From an uncultured Prevotellaceae bacterium (GTDB lineage: Bacteria > Bacteroidota > Bacteroidia > Bacteroidales > Bacteroidaceae), in assembly GCA_902789415.1 (NCBI GenBank), contig CADAOD010000016.1, positions 1 to 58,666 on the forward strand: a stretch of 58,666 bases of DNA, in the 5' to 3' direction. Shown piece after piece: positions 34,270 to 43,354 of the stretch. How positions within the stretch are numbered: position 1 is the first letter of the stretch; the number at the start of each line of letters is the position of its first letter. The notes beneath the pieces are model-generated. The model saw only the letters and a list, made by a program, of their open reading frames with translations. It was not told the origin of the DNA and searched no databases. The translations under genes were made by a program, and so were the position numbers.

Positions 34270-36330
34270 CTACACAGCAACGAGCTCATCAGTGAACACC
34301 TGCTTTCTGATGAGTCGAAGCAGGTATTCTACTGCTTTTGGTGCCTTCTCGCGAGCTGTAACCAACTTTTCAGCAAACTCCTCCTCAGTGATGTCCGAGT
34401 TGAAGTCATCCACCAACTCTCGAGGCTCATCCGTAGTTTTTACGAGTACCAAAGCCTTTCTCTTCATCAGGTAACGAAGCGAAAGAATACCCTTGTCGTA
34501 CTTCGGACGGGCTTTGATAAGTTGCTGCATCAGGTTCAGACCAGGATCTCCGATATGCAATTCGTTGAGCATAGCAATCATATAGAGCACTTTAGTGTCT
34601 GGAGTCGACATATCAAAAACATCGCCCATCAGCACATTCACAGAATCTGCTTCCTCGTAGCGTTCGAGTTTAGCAAGACAGCGCGACTTTACATAGAGAG
34701 CCTCTTGGCACTGGTGCTGTGCCAACACGCTATCTGCATACGCCAAAGCCTGCTCATACTTTCCGGCATAAAGACTCAGTAAGGCAACCAAGAACTTGGA
34801 AGCCCAATGCTCAGAAGTCATCAACTCAGATGGCACCTCGTCTATGCATCCAAAGAGTTCCTCGTCACAGATAACGGTATCAAGGAATCGCTTAGCCTGC
34901 TGCATAGCCTCTTTAATGTCGCCATCAATAGCTTTTTTCTGCACCAGCATCAAGTACTGTTTACCTGCTTCATCGTAGTCGTGATGAGCCAACAACTGAT
35001 ACACAGCCTTTCCGCTCTCAATCTCACTGTTGATAACCTTCTCGTCGTTGTAATTGCTAGCATAAGCCAACACCTCACGACTTGTATGTGCATATTGGGG
35101 AATGATGCTACGAGAAAGATACAATCCACCTAGCGAACGAACACGGCTCAGAGCCACATAGAGCTGACCTGCAGCAAACATGCCCCTACTCAAATCAAGA
35201 TAGAGCTTATCAAAGGTCATACCCTGACTCTTGTGAACTGTGATAGCCCAGGCCAATCGCAATGGATACTGGGTAAAAGTGCCCATCAGTTCCTTCTTCA
35301 TCTTGCGCTCTTCCTTGTCGTACTCGTAACTGTACGATTCCCATGAACAGTTTGGAACCAAGTACGTCTCTCCACCATCCACTGCTACCTTTATCTCGTC
35401 CTTTGTCAGCTTGGCTACAGTACCGATGGTACCATTTACCCAACGTTTCTTTGGGTCGTTGCGAGTAAACATCACCTGAGCCCCAACTTTCAGTTTCATG
35501 GTTTTATCCACTGGAAAGCGTTTTTCCTCGAATTTACCAGTTACAGTTCCTTCATAGGTGTACTCCTCAGCATCTATTTCAGCCAGTTTCTTCTGATTGA
35601 TGTCATCAGCGGTCCTGTTGAGCGATGCCAAAGTTATCACTTTACCATCTTCCTTCGTAGGCTGACACACACGTTCATTTAGGTGCATCAGAATCTCAGG
35701 AGTCGTCTTGTTCAGACGAATGCTCTCCAGTATTTTAAGAAAAGCCTCGTCTTCCTGACGATACACCTTCTGAAACTCGATCTTCACCATTCGCATGGGC
35801 TTAATGACGTCAGCCTTGTAGAAGAAACAGTCGTCCGCATGATATAGATCATGCATCAGATCGCTTTCTACACCTTTCTTCAGTACAGGTGGGAGCTGGA
35901 ACATGTCACCAACAAAAATCACCTGCTTTCCGCCAAATGGTAGTGACGATCGTAGTGTTTTACGCATTGTATAGTCGATGGCATCAATGATGTCGCATCG
36001 GACCATCGACACCTCATCTATAATAATGGTGTCTGTATGTATCAGCGTCAGGATTCTAGCCTCGCTCATCTTTCCCATGGTGCCTGGTGTGCAGACATCC
36101 ATTGGCAGTCCGAAGAACGAATGGATGGTATCACCACCCGCCAAGATTGCAGCCACACCGGTTGGCGCCAGTGTGATAAACCGCTTATCTACCATCTTCT
36201 GCACATTGCGTAAGAAGGTTGTTTTACCTGTTCCTGCACGTCCAGTCAGGAAGAAGCTACTGTTAGTGTTAGCAATCAGGTCGTAAGCCTGCATCTGCTG
36301 CTTGTTCTCTTTGTCGATCATGTGTTCCAT
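34270..36330 (-). CDS. PIF1-like SF1B helicase with C-terminal TPR-like region
   Basis: The 686-residue protein has Walker A GRAGTGKTT (30-38), Walker B IIIDEVSM (103-110), GDMFQLPPV (motif III), a UvrD_C-like motif WAITVHKSQGMTF and LYVALSRVRS (motifs V/VI). Residues from about 430 onward are helical repeats (LVQKKAIDGDIKEAMQQAKR; YAGKYEQALAYADSVLAQH; CLAKLERYEEADSVNVL), like TPRs. PIF1 helicases resolve G-quadruplexes and stalled forks. The next gene follows within 34 bp. The TPR tail may recruit partners. Confidence 0.85.
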   Translation of the reverse strand: MEHMIDKENKQQMQAYDLIANTNSSFFLTGRAGTGKTTFLRNVQKMVDKRFITLAPTGVAAILAGGDTIHSFFGLPMDVCTPGTMGKMSEARILTLIHTDTIIIDEVSMVRCDIIDAIDYTMRKTLRSSLPFGGKQVIFVGDMFQLPPVLKKGVESDLMHDLYHADDCFFYKADVIKPMRMVKIEFQKVYRQEDEAFLKILESIRLNKTTPEILMHLNERVCQPTKEDGKVITLASLNRTADDINQKKLAEIDAEEYTYEGTVTGKFEEKRFPVDKTMKLKVGAQVMFTRNDPKKRWVNGTIGTVAKLTKDEIKVAVDGGETYLVPNCSWESYSYEYDKEERKMKKELMGTFTQYPLRLAWAITVHKSQGMTFDKLYLDLSRGMFAAGQLYVALSRVRSLGGLYLSRSIIPQYAHTSREVLAYASNYNDEKVINSEIESGKAVYQLLAHHDYDEAGKQYLMLVQKKAIDGDIKEAMQQAKRFLDTVICDEELFGCIDEVPSELMTSEHWASKFLVALLSLYAGKYEQALAYADSVLAQHQCQEALYVKSRCLAKLERYEEADSVNVLMGDVFDMSTPDTKVLYMIAMLNELHIGDPGLNLMQQLIKARPKYDKGILSLRYLMKRKALVLVKTTDEPRELVDDFNSDITEEEFAEKLVTAREKAPKAVEYLLRLIRKQVFTDELVAV

Positions 36331-36332
36331 AA

Positions 36333-36839
36333 TTATCGCTGTTCTAGTTTAGGAAGTATTTGAGTTAAACGTGTGTTGAAGTCCGGATCAAGGAAGCTCT
36401 TGTAGCAACCATTGATTAGTTCAGAGGCCTGTGCTGCAATCTGCTCTACAGGAGCACAGATGCGCTGAGTTTTCATCACACCTGTCAGATAGTCCTTCAC
36501 CATCTGCTCCGACTCCTGACGGATAAACGCCTCGTTACGGTGTTCCTTGTCGTAGTCACGCTTCTGGATAAGTTCCATCTTCTGCCCATTGAAGGCATAA
36601 AGCTCAATGCTGTCGATGTAGGTCCAGTTGTGATAAAGTCCCACTTTCTCCAGAATGACGATACGATCACAGAAACGGATGCCTCGATAGTATCGATGTC
36701 CGCCATTGCTCTCAAACTCATCGCAGATGAACATCTTCTGACTGTCATCCCAGACGGGAATATGAACTCGTGGGTTACCGAATGACGGCAGAATGCTGTC
36801 AAACAGGTTCTTGTTGATTGCTTTTGTCAATGTTGCCAT
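36333..36839 (-). CDS. Hypothetical protein, distant paralogue of the gene at 36896
   Basis: The 168-residue protein is unrecognised. Its central pattern YYRGIRFCDRIVILEKVGLY, then IELYAFNGQKMELI, lines up with YYKAIRFSEKLAVFYHIGQG and ITLFCWDGTKAKII in the next upstream protein. Both end in a helical segment. It ends 3 bp before the PIF1-like helicase start, so it is translationally linked to it. The AAAAGGACAAGGCT leader is richer in SD-like sequence than most genes here. Confidence 0.6.
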   Translation of the reverse strand: MATLTKAINKNLFDSILPSFGNPRVHIPVWDDSQKMFICDEFESNGGHRYYRGIRFCDRIVILEKVGLYHNWTYIDSIELYAFNGQKMELIQKRDYDKEHRNEAFIRQESEQMVKDYLTGVMKTQRICAPVEQIAAQASELINGCYKSFLDPDFNTRLTQILPKLEQR

Positions 36840-36895
36840 AGCCTTGTCCTTTTAATGGTTTAACTGCTTGTTATCTATGTCGCAGGCAGTAGCCT

Positions 36896-37342
36896 TTAGG
36901 CTAACTGCTTGCGTTGAGTCTCTTCGATGAGAGTACGTGAGTACGCCATCACGTCCTGGTCGCTGACGTGAGCACCTTGCAGTTTTGCCTGCGAAGTAAG
37001 AAAGTCCCTCAGCATCAGGATGCTCTGCTCCTTGGCGAAGTACTCAGAAAAGTCGCGCCAGTCGTAGCCTCCCCAGAACTTCTGGCCAATGATCTTGGCT
37101 TTTGTTCCGTCCCAGCAGAACAGGGTGATACCATTTAGGAAGGTACGTGCGTAACCTTGTCCGATGTGGTAAAACACGGCCAGCTTTTCCGAGAAGCGGA
37201 TGGCTTTGTAGTACATGTTGCCAGCGGCACTGGTATAGCCGAGCGTGAGGTACACGTTCTTGGCAGCATTGTAGGTTAATGACTCGCCCGATAGGGCCGG
37301 AAGGCTTTTAGCCACGATTGTCTGAATTGCTGTATTGTTCAT
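36896..37342 (-). CDS. Hypothetical protein, distant paralogue of the gene at 36333
   Basis: The 148-residue protein shares the beta-rich core with the 36333 protein (YYKAIRFSEKLAVFYHIGQG; ITLFCWDGTKAKIIGQKFWG) and a C-terminal helical region with DFLTSQAKLQ. No signal peptide, membrane helix or known motif is visible. It is part of a run of small minus-strand genes ahead of the PIF1-like helicase. Function unknown. Confidence 0.6.
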   Translation of the reverse strand: MNNTAIQTIVAKSLPALSGESLTYNAAKNVYLTLGYTSAAGNMYYKAIRFSEKLAVFYHIGQGYARTFLNGITLFCWDGTKAKIIGQKFWGGYDWRDFSEYFAKEQSILMLRDFLTSQAKLQGAHVSDQDVMAYSRTLIEETQRKQLA

Positions 37343-37383
37343 AGCTTTCAGTATTTAAAGGTTTAACATTTAGTTTTTTTGAT

Positions 37384-37647
37384 TCACGATGCAAAATTAC
37401 AAACTTTCTGGTAATCGTCCAAGACTTTTTCCCAATTTAATGGTTCCAAATCCTCAGGAACTATTACTTTACTTATTCTGTGATGTGCCTGAGCCTGACG
37501 CTTCTCGAGTATCCTGCGAATAATGCGATCTTGTACACCGGCAGGCTTTACCTGACTCTTTATGCTCAGGTTGACAGGCTTGCAGTCGTTCACTATTGCG
37601 TTTGCCATGTTTATACTATTAATATCGGTTGTCTGATAATACTTCAT
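37384..37647 (-). CDS. Small basic hypothetical protein, 87 aa
   Basis: The 87-residue protein has a basic helical middle (RIIRRILEKRQAQAHHRISK) and an acidic C-terminal half with VPEDLEPLNWEKVLDDYQKV. It resembles no family I know. The leader AAAATCAAAACTATG matches those of its neighbours. It follows a structured 95-bp gap that might control its translation. Confidence 0.5.
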   Translation of the reverse strand: MKYYQTTDINSINMANAIVNDCKPVNLSIKSQVKPAGVQDRIIRRILEKRQAQAHHRISKVIVPEDLEPLNWEKVLDDYQKVCNFAS

Positions 37648-37668
37648 AGTTTTGATTTTAGGTTACCA

Positions 37669-37720
37669 CCACCAAGTGTCTTGGTAGCACCCACCCCTTG
37701 GTGGCATTAGTGATGGGTGC
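37669..37720. other. Possible pseudoknot-forming intergenic RNA
   Basis: Four segments pair in crossed order: CCACCAAG (37669-37676) with CTTGGTGG (37697-37704), and GCACCCA (37687-37693) with TGGGTGC (37714-37720). The pairing also works in the minus-strand transcript. An alternative local hairpin CCAAG-TGT-CTTGG competes. It lies between two small minus-strand genes. The structure is predicted only by eye. Confidence 0.4.
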
Positions 37721-37741
37721 CTACTAGTGAGGAGTCCGTTA

Positions 37742-38020
37742 TCAGAACGGCAATACCATTGCATTCTGATATGCGAGATCCGCCATAAACATCGCGTTTG
37801 CAACCGCATCCTCTTCAGCCTGGCATTCGAGTTCCAGTAGCATCATCTGCTCCAAGGCAGCATCCTGCTCCATCTGGCACTCAAGGTCGACAAGATGCAA
37901 CTGCTCATTGATGGCCTCCTGCTCCATCTGAGCTTCGAGCTCTGCCATCTGCATGGCGTATGAGAGGTTCTTTACTTGGGCCTGTGCCCCTTCGTTGTTG
38001 TGGTTGATCTGATTTTTCAT
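37742..38020 (-). CDS. Acidic helical protein with 18-residue repeats
   Basis: The 92-residue protein contains three consecutive 18-residue units: AELEAQMEQEAINEQLHL, VDLECQMEQDAALEQMML and LELECQAEEDAVANAMFM, then a partial ADLAYQNAM. Eighteen residues equal five turns of an alpha helix, so the same face repeats exactly: Leu/Met on one side, Glu/Gln on the other, with a Cys in two units. It should form a long amphipathic helix or coiled coil. Its own -7 box TATCTTTG is at 38096-38103. No homologue is recognised. Confidence 0.6.
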   Translation of the reverse strand: MKNQINHNNEGAQAQVKNLSYAMQMAELEAQMEQEAINEQLHLVDLECQMEQDAALEQMMLLELECQAEEDAVANAMFMADLAYQNAMVLPF

Positions 38021-38095
38021 AGTTGGTCAGATTTAAGTCCCCGCCACTCAGCTTTTACAGCACCAATCTCGAGGCGGTATCGATGATTGACGCTG

Positions 38096-38103
38096 CAAAG
38101 ATA
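38096..38103 (-). promoter_or_regulatory. Promoter -7 box for the small-gene/PIF1 transcript
   Basis: TATCTTTG on the minus strand; the -33 element is weak. It leaves a leader of about 70 bases before 38020. Confidence 0.5.
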
Positions 38104-38197
38104 ATATGTTTTTTGCAATTAAAATAGAATTATTTCATGTTTAATCGTTCCTTATTCCAAGGAACAATTCCAGAACCCCGCAAATTGGTTTAATGAT

Positions 38198-39271
38198 TCA
38201 TTTTTTATATAATTCTGCCATTTTCGCTACCCTTTCTCTAAAGATGTCGCGGACCTCTTTGGGAGCAACAATCTCCAATCCGTCGCCCATTTGTAATATA
38301 CGTCCAATAAACTCGTTGTTAACCTCTACATCAATACTAAACTCTCCATAGATGCCATCGTCGTGTTCTTCAAATGGAAGAACGGTTTCTTGGCTTTTAT
38401 GGAGTTTCTTGGTTTCCATTAACTTAAATATATATAATGTATACGCACGCACGCGAATGACTCCATAATAATTATCTTTCTGATGACTTACACCAACGAT
38501 TTTCTCGAAAAAAATTTCATAGAACCTATCTGGGGCGTAGATAAACTCTTTATCGTAGACCTCTCTTGGTCTGTTTGCAATTCTATCTAAAGCCAAATCA
38601 ATACCTTCTTTAGGTTCTGCCCCCTCGACGTAGCCAAACAAATGCCATCGTCCATTATACTCCTTCAAATAGTGTGGGTGTATAATATGTGTTACCTTTT
38701 CCTCTTCATATGGTTTGTAATCGATAGAGAGTACTTGGTGATTTTTGATCGATTCGTATAGCATCGGCAGGTATTCAATATTAGTCTGATGCCTGTCTAC
38801 GCCAGAACTAATCACTTGTTCGCCTTTCTTCTTTTTTGTTTTTATAGAAATCAGATCCTGGCAATCCGCAAGATAATACTCCAACCATGTTTCTGGCATA
38901 AAACCAGCGGAGTCCTGACAAAACTCCCAATACTTTTTTAGGTCCTTAATAACTCTTGCATTTATCATTGCAGCCAGAGGATTATTGTTATCACCTACAT
39001 ACAGAAAACTTCTATTTCTATTATTACCATATACCTCTATACTACCTTCACCCTCTTCATTGACAATAGCATGATATACATCACGAAAGGCTTTTCTAAG
39101 TTCACCATATTCTTTAGGATATGATGATATTTGATCAGACATTGGCACTGGTAAATAATCAGCCATCACATCTGCATAAGTCATCAACTTACGACTCATT
39201 AACCTTTTGTAAACTAATGTAGCGAATTGAGCTTTAAGGCTATCGCCATCAAAGAGATTGTCTTTATTCAT
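38198..39271 (-). CDS. WYL-domain protein of the TIR/RyR operon
   Basis: The 357-residue protein has an N-terminal wHTH-like region (about 10-95, AQFATLVYKRLMSRKLMTYA then DVMADYL) and a WYL domain at about 175-250 (LSIDYKPYEEEKVTHIIHPH, LKEYNGRWHLFGYVEG, LALDRI). A C-terminal WCX-type extension follows (LPFEEHDDGIYGEFSIDVEV, IVAPKEVRDIFRERV). WYL regulators are common beside anti-phage systems, where they sense ligands and repress. It is the last gene of a four-gene operon, 2 bp behind the TIR-membrane gene. Confidence 0.85.
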   Translation of the reverse strand: MNKDNLFDGDSLKAQFATLVYKRLMSRKLMTYADVMADYLPVPMSDQISSYPKEYGELRKAFRDVYHAIVNEEGEGSIEVYGNNRNRSFLYVGDNNNPLAAMINARVIKDLKKYWEFCQDSAGFMPETWLEYYLADCQDLISIKTKKKKGEQVISSGVDRHQTNIEYLPMLYESIKNHQVLSIDYKPYEEEKVTHIIHPHYLKEYNGRWHLFGYVEGAEPKEGIDLALDRIANRPREVYDKEFIYAPDRFYEIFFEKIVGVSHQKDNYYGVIRVRAYTLYIFKLMETKKLHKSQETVLPFEEHDDGIYGEFSIDVEVNNEFIGRILQMGDGLEIVAPKEVRDIFRERVAKMAELYKK

Positions 39272-39273
39272 CT

Positions 39274-40326
39274 TTAACTTATCTTTTTAGTTGTATACAA
39301 TGAAATGCAGAAAGACAGTAGTACGATAAGCAAAAAACTAAAAGCAGTGGAAAATTTTGAAAATATCATTGCCAACTTAATCTTGGCGAGATTATTATCG
39401 TTATATTGAACAATAGTATGCTTGGATGAAACTTGATCTTTCAACAATAAAAGACTATCAATAGCTTCAAATCCATCGTTGTATATCTTAGCGCATTCGA
39501 TATAGTCTATTAATGATGGATCTATTTCTAAAGGATAAAGAGCTACCATGAAATCTTTTTTTGCCTCATCATTGTATTCCAATGTTCCTTCCTCCATTTC
39601 CACAAGTTCCTCAAAATGAGTTTCAGCAAGTGTTTTCGAGCATCTTCTCGCAACAGAATATGCAGAATCCATGCGCCCACCTATATAGCGTATCTTTTGA
39701 TTAATAACACTTATTTGGCTCGCTTTAAGTTCTTTTTGGGCATTATATTGTTGGGAGGTGTATTGTTGCTTGGCCTCGCTTTCAGAGATAATAATGTTTG
39801 TATATAACAGAGTCACGAATACTCCTATTGCTACTATAGAAGACACAGCAAGAGCGGCATATTTTTTTATTATTGCATAAACCTTTGTGGCCCTACTATT
39901 TGGGAGTGTACTTTTTACATCATTGTTGTTGACAATATAGTTTAAAATTGACTCCTGATAATTGGCATATGGTAACGACTGATAGTTTCTTAAAACAAGC
40001 GGCAAGGATTTTGTCTGAATATCCTTTAGTATTGTAATGATATTTCCCTTTTTTCTTCCACTTCTTATCTCATTGGTAAAAGCTCGCCATTCGGATTTGA
40101 CCCAAGTAGAGTTTATATAATCAATTTTTGAAGCAAATACTATCATATGTGTGGAAACATCAATAGCCTGATCAATAGACTCGCTATACTCACTGCTTCC
40201 ATTGTTTTTCAACTCCGCATCGGCAAAAAATACACTAATACCATTATCAACTAGAAAAGTGTATATTTCGCGAGCATACTCATAGTCTTCGCTTTTGCTT
40301 GATATAAAAACATCATACTGTTTCAT
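39274..40326 (-). CDS. TIR-domain protein with two membrane helices
   Basis: The 350-residue protein begins with a TIR domain (about 1-130). YDVFISSKSEDYEYAREIYT is box 1, and the putative catalytic glutamate is E79 in STWVKSEWRAF. A membrane helix follows at about 157-180 (AALAVSSIVAIGVFVTLLYT), then a soluble segment of about 140 residues and a second helix near 322-345. Bacterial TIR domains typically cleave NAD+ or make cyclic ADP-ribose isomers, so a membrane-tethered NADase effector or signal maker is plausible. It is third in the operon, 1 bp behind the RyR-protein stop. Confidence 0.85.
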   Translation of the reverse strand: MKQYDVFISSKSEDYEYAREIYTFLVDNGISVFFADAELKNNGSSEYSESIDQAIDVSTHMIVFASKIDYINSTWVKSEWRAFTNEIRSGRKKGNIITILKDIQTKSLPLVLRNYQSLPYANYQESILNYIVNNNDVKSTLPNSRATKVYAIIKKYAALAVSSIVAIGVFVTLLYTNIIISESEAKQQYTSQQYNAQKELKASQISVINQKIRYIGGRMDSAYSVARRCSKTLAETHFEELVEMEEGTLEYNDEAKKDFMVALYPLEIDPSLIDYIECAKIYNDGFEAIDSLLLLKDQVSSKHTIVQYNDNNLAKIKLAMIFSKFSTAFSFLLIVLLSFCISLYTTKKIS

Positions 40327-40327
40327 A

Positions 40328-41764
40328 TTACTTATCTTCTACGATACGTATTTTGGCTCTAAAGGGATAAAAACACCTCGTTTTCGCTTTATTCTCAAAG
40401 ATTGTAGTGATTAATGCCTGTTGATTATTATCAAATGCTGTCGCTACGAAATCTTGTGACGGGAAAATACACTTTCTATAGTAATAGTTGCCTTCTTCGT
40501 CTTTTGAAATTGGTACAATTTGATTTACATAATCTCCTCTTTCTTCGTTCAAAGACACACAATTATTGGTTTTAATATGTTTACCAAGCCATACTATCAC
40601 ATCACATAGTTGAAGGGAAAAGCCCATTATCGAATAGTATAGTCCTCTCGTCTTATATTCAGAACCAATATGAGAGCCTTCGTTTGCTGTATCCAAAATA
40701 TTCTTCAGAATTTGACTAACTGAGTTGGGGCAGAAAGCCTTACCTTCACCGTCAAGAAGATAATTTGAACAATATCGAAGATTAATAGCATTATCATAAT
40801 CATGACTATAACAAATATCATCGGGTATAAGACTGTAATTATTCATTACCCCAAAAATAGATTCAACGATTCTTCTTAGGTTGTTGAAATAATCTGTAGG
40901 TACAAAACTATGAAATATTTCAGGGTAATGAAGAGGCAAGAGTATGTTAAAAAGCATGTTCTTAACCATCATAGGAAAATTAACCTCCTCTAATGTTACA
41001 AAAACCTCATCGTAAACATTACGAATGCGATAGTTCCGAGTATTTGGTAAGAGTTCAGATATGTTTCTGAAAAGCAAATCAGCATGTTCTTTCAAGTAAA
41101 CTAATTCTCCCCAGTCTTTTTTTATCCTTTCTCTTCCTACCGTAAACTTTATGACAGTTTCAGTGTTAGTGTCTTCGTATTTGTTCGGACATATAAACCA
41201 AGGGACTTCGTTCCTAAATTGATGAAATATGGAATTTAAATCGTCTACTACATCTCTAAGAAATAACAGGGTTGCTCCTTCATCATGTCTAAGTTGGGCA
41301 TTCCAGTCTAATACAATTGCATGCCATTTTGTTAAGTCCTTACTGAGTAATTCTTTTGCGGCATCCCAACTCTGGAAATATTCAATTTTAAGTTCATACT
41401 TTGAAGCTATTGATTCCATTTCTTCAACACAGTTTATGTCATAGCTTCCAACCAACATGACTTTTCCTTCGGTTCGTTTTGATATGGAAAAACCAAGTTT
41501 GTATATAGATTTTAGTGTTTCTTGAGACGTATTGCGATCATATTCTTTCTCTATTTCAGGAAGATCATTGTATGGAACAAGACATGGATTCTTTTTGCTT
41601 ATATCATCGCGATTTGGACCATAAGACCAGCCTTCCTCAAATCTGTGAATGGCCCAAGTATCATGGTTACTTTTAGCCAACTCTTCCATCAGAGTATATA
41701 AATCTCTGGGAAGTTGTACATCTGAGGTGTCAATCGGTTTGGGATTATATTCTTTCATTTTCAA
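40328..41764 (-). CDS. RyR domain fused to a receiver-like domain
   Basis: The 478-residue protein opens with a ryanodine-receptor-type RyR domain (about 5-95): YNPKPIDTSDVQLPRDLYTL, HDTWAIHRFEEGWSYGP and PCLVPYNDLPEIEKEYDR match the family closely. A receiver-like alpha/beta domain follows (about 100-195) with D153 in IVLDWN, but the usual acidic pair is missing, so it is probably not phosphorylated by standard chemistry. The C-terminal half is helical and unrecognised. RyR domains in bacteria are proposed nucleotide-type ligand sensors in conflict systems. The start overlaps the TIR-vWA stop by 4 bp. Confidence 0.8.
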   Translation of the reverse strand: MKMKEYNPKPIDTSDVQLPRDLYTLMEELAKSNHDTWAIHRFEEGWSYGPNRDDISKKNPCLVPYNDLPEIEKEYDRNTSQETLKSIYKLGFSISKRTEGKVMLVGSYDINCVEEMESIASKYELKIEYFQSWDAAKELLSKDLTKWHAIVLDWNAQLRHDEGATLLFLRDVVDDLNSIFHQFRNEVPWFICPNKYEDTNTETVIKFTVGRERIKKDWGELVYLKEHADLLFRNISELLPNTRNYRIRNVYDEVFVTLEEVNFPMMVKNMLFNILLPLHYPEIFHSFVPTDYFNNLRRIVESIFGVMNNYSLIPDDICYSHDYDNAINLRYCSNYLLDGEGKAFCPNSVSQILKNILDTANEGSHIGSEYKTRGLYYSIMGFSLQLCDVIVWLGKHIKTNNCVSLNEERGDYVNQIVPISKDEEGNYYYRKCIFPSQDFVATAFDNNQQALITTIFENKAKTRCFYPFRAKIRIVEDK

Positions 41765-43203
41765 TTATTTAATAAAAAAATCCTTCCTGCATTTATTTCA
41801 TTTATATATCCTCTAATAATATCAAAGATGGCATAAGCCATATCTTTTGCACTTTTTATTTTTGTTATTTCATAGAATGATAATTTTGATAGTATATCCA
41901 AAGGCGCATCATCACCAATAGCAATAACCCGTTTGAATGATTTCTGATAATTTTGGTTTTCTTGTAACATTCTTAATGGTTTTTCCCAATTGTCAGTAGG
42001 ACTGCCATCGGATATAAATATAACAAGAGGAGGATATGCATTGTCTAAATCAGATAGGATTCCATTTTCAAATGACAAATGCCTTCTTAACTCATCAAGT
42101 GCCAAACCGAGATTTGTTAGTCCAGAAGCTTCAAGGTTGGCCCAATCACTAGTTACATCCTTTTCTAAATACAAATCATATACCCATTGCGCTACTGATG
42201 AGAAAGTCATGACGGATAATCTAATTTTGATGTAGTTCTTTATTGAAAATATTTTATAAAATTTATTAATTAAATCATACATGATTTTATTCAAATGACT
42301 AATAGGTTTACCTTGCATACTTCCAGATGTATCAATAACAAAAATTATATTTGCAATTTGATCGGAACCTTCAGTTATGTTCAAAATCTCTGGCTGAGAC
42401 TTTATAACTTCATATATTTTTTTAAGATAGTAATTAGTTTCCTCAATTCTATTTTCGTATTGCTCAAGTTGATTGCATACTTGTGAAGTCCTGTCATCTA
42501 TGATATGACAGAGAGTATCAATAGATGAATGTACATCATTTCTAAAACGATCAATCCCCTGTAAACTATCTTCATATCTAAAATCAATTACTTTTCGTAA
42601 TTCATCTATTGATTCACGTGATCTCCCATTTGCTTCTAATACTTGGCTAATAGCAATCTGCGAGATGTCGACAAATTGATGATTAAAGTCTGATAGAGAG
42701 GCTATTATAGCTTCTTTATATTTAGCATCATTACTGGTTTGTTTATAGTTTATAGATTCTGCATCATGAGGTAATTTGTCTTTAACAGAATCGACCAACT
42801 GCTGAATTGCGGTATCAGGCATGTTTTTGTAATCGCAATAGTCTAACATTGCCAAGTACATAATAACACTAGTTGCATAAGCAGAATCATCACACTTTAT
42901 TGGAAGAATTGGTTTTTTATATTGTTGTGCTACACACACCTCATTTTGTGTCCATTGCGAACTATTGCTATTCTCTGTTGACACGAAAACAAAGACAGAA
43001 GAGTTTTTAATGGCTTCTGCTATCTTTGGAGCAAAGTTATCCCCTGTGTAGATGCCATTTTCATCTATCCAATAGGAAATATTATTATTTTTAAATGCAG
43101 ACGTTATTTTTGATATAACATTATCGCGAATTGGCTCGTTGTTGGAATCCTTATAGTCAATTCTTGAATAACTGATAAAAACATCATATCTATTATTTGC
43201 CAT
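41761..43203 (-). CDS. TIR-coiled coil-vWA protein
   Basis: The 480-residue protein has an N-terminal TIR domain (about 5-125; YDVFISYSRIDYKDS; E88 in WTQNEVCVA), a helical linker at about 150-275 and a C-terminal von Willebrand A domain. The vWA metal site is complete: DTSGS (291-295), T363 in GLTNLG and D399 in ISDGS. vWA domains bind partners through a metal ion, so this protein may recruit a target that triggers the TIR activity. It is first in the operon and has a strong consensus promoter. The gene is AT-rich relative to the housekeeping genes. Confidence 0.88.
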   Translation of the reverse strand: MANNRYDVFISYSRIDYKDSNNEPIRDNVISKITSAFKNNNISYWIDENGIYTGDNFAPKIAEAIKNSSVFVFVSTENSNSSQWTQNEVCVAQQYKKPILPIKCDDSAYATSVIMYLAMLDYCDYKNMPDTAIQQLVDSVKDKLPHDAESINYKQTSNDAKYKEAIIASLSDFNHQFVDISQIAISQVLEANGRSRESIDELRKVIDFRYEDSLQGIDRFRNDVHSSIDTLCHIIDDRTSQVCNQLEQYENRIEETNYYLKKIYEVIKSQPEILNITEGSDQIANIIFVIDTSGSMQGKPISHLNKIMYDLINKFYKIFSIKNYIKIRLSVMTFSSVAQWVYDLYLEKDVTSDWANLEASGLTNLGLALDELRRHLSFENGILSDLDNAYPPLVIFISDGSPTDNWEKPLRMLQENQNYQKSFKRVIAIGDDAPLDILSKLSFYEITKIKSAKDMAYAIFDIIRGYINEINAGRIFLLNN

Positions 43204-43243
43204 TTCAATTATCTTAAATTATACCACGAATTGATTTATGTCG

Positions 43244-43275
43244 CAAATATAGATGATTTTTTCGACAAAAACAAA
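43244..43275 (-). promoter_or_regulatory. Promoter of the TIR/RyR/WYL operon
   Basis: TTTG (43272-43275, minus strand), 20 bp, TATATTTG (43244-43251), 40 bp before the start at 43203. No clear operator is seen, although the operon encodes a WYL regulator. Confidence 0.7.
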
Positions 43276-43354
43276 TAATAATACCAAAATTAAACGAAAG
43301 AGGCAAATAATCTTCTATTACCCCCGTCTTCTTGCTCCTTCTTACCACTGTTAA

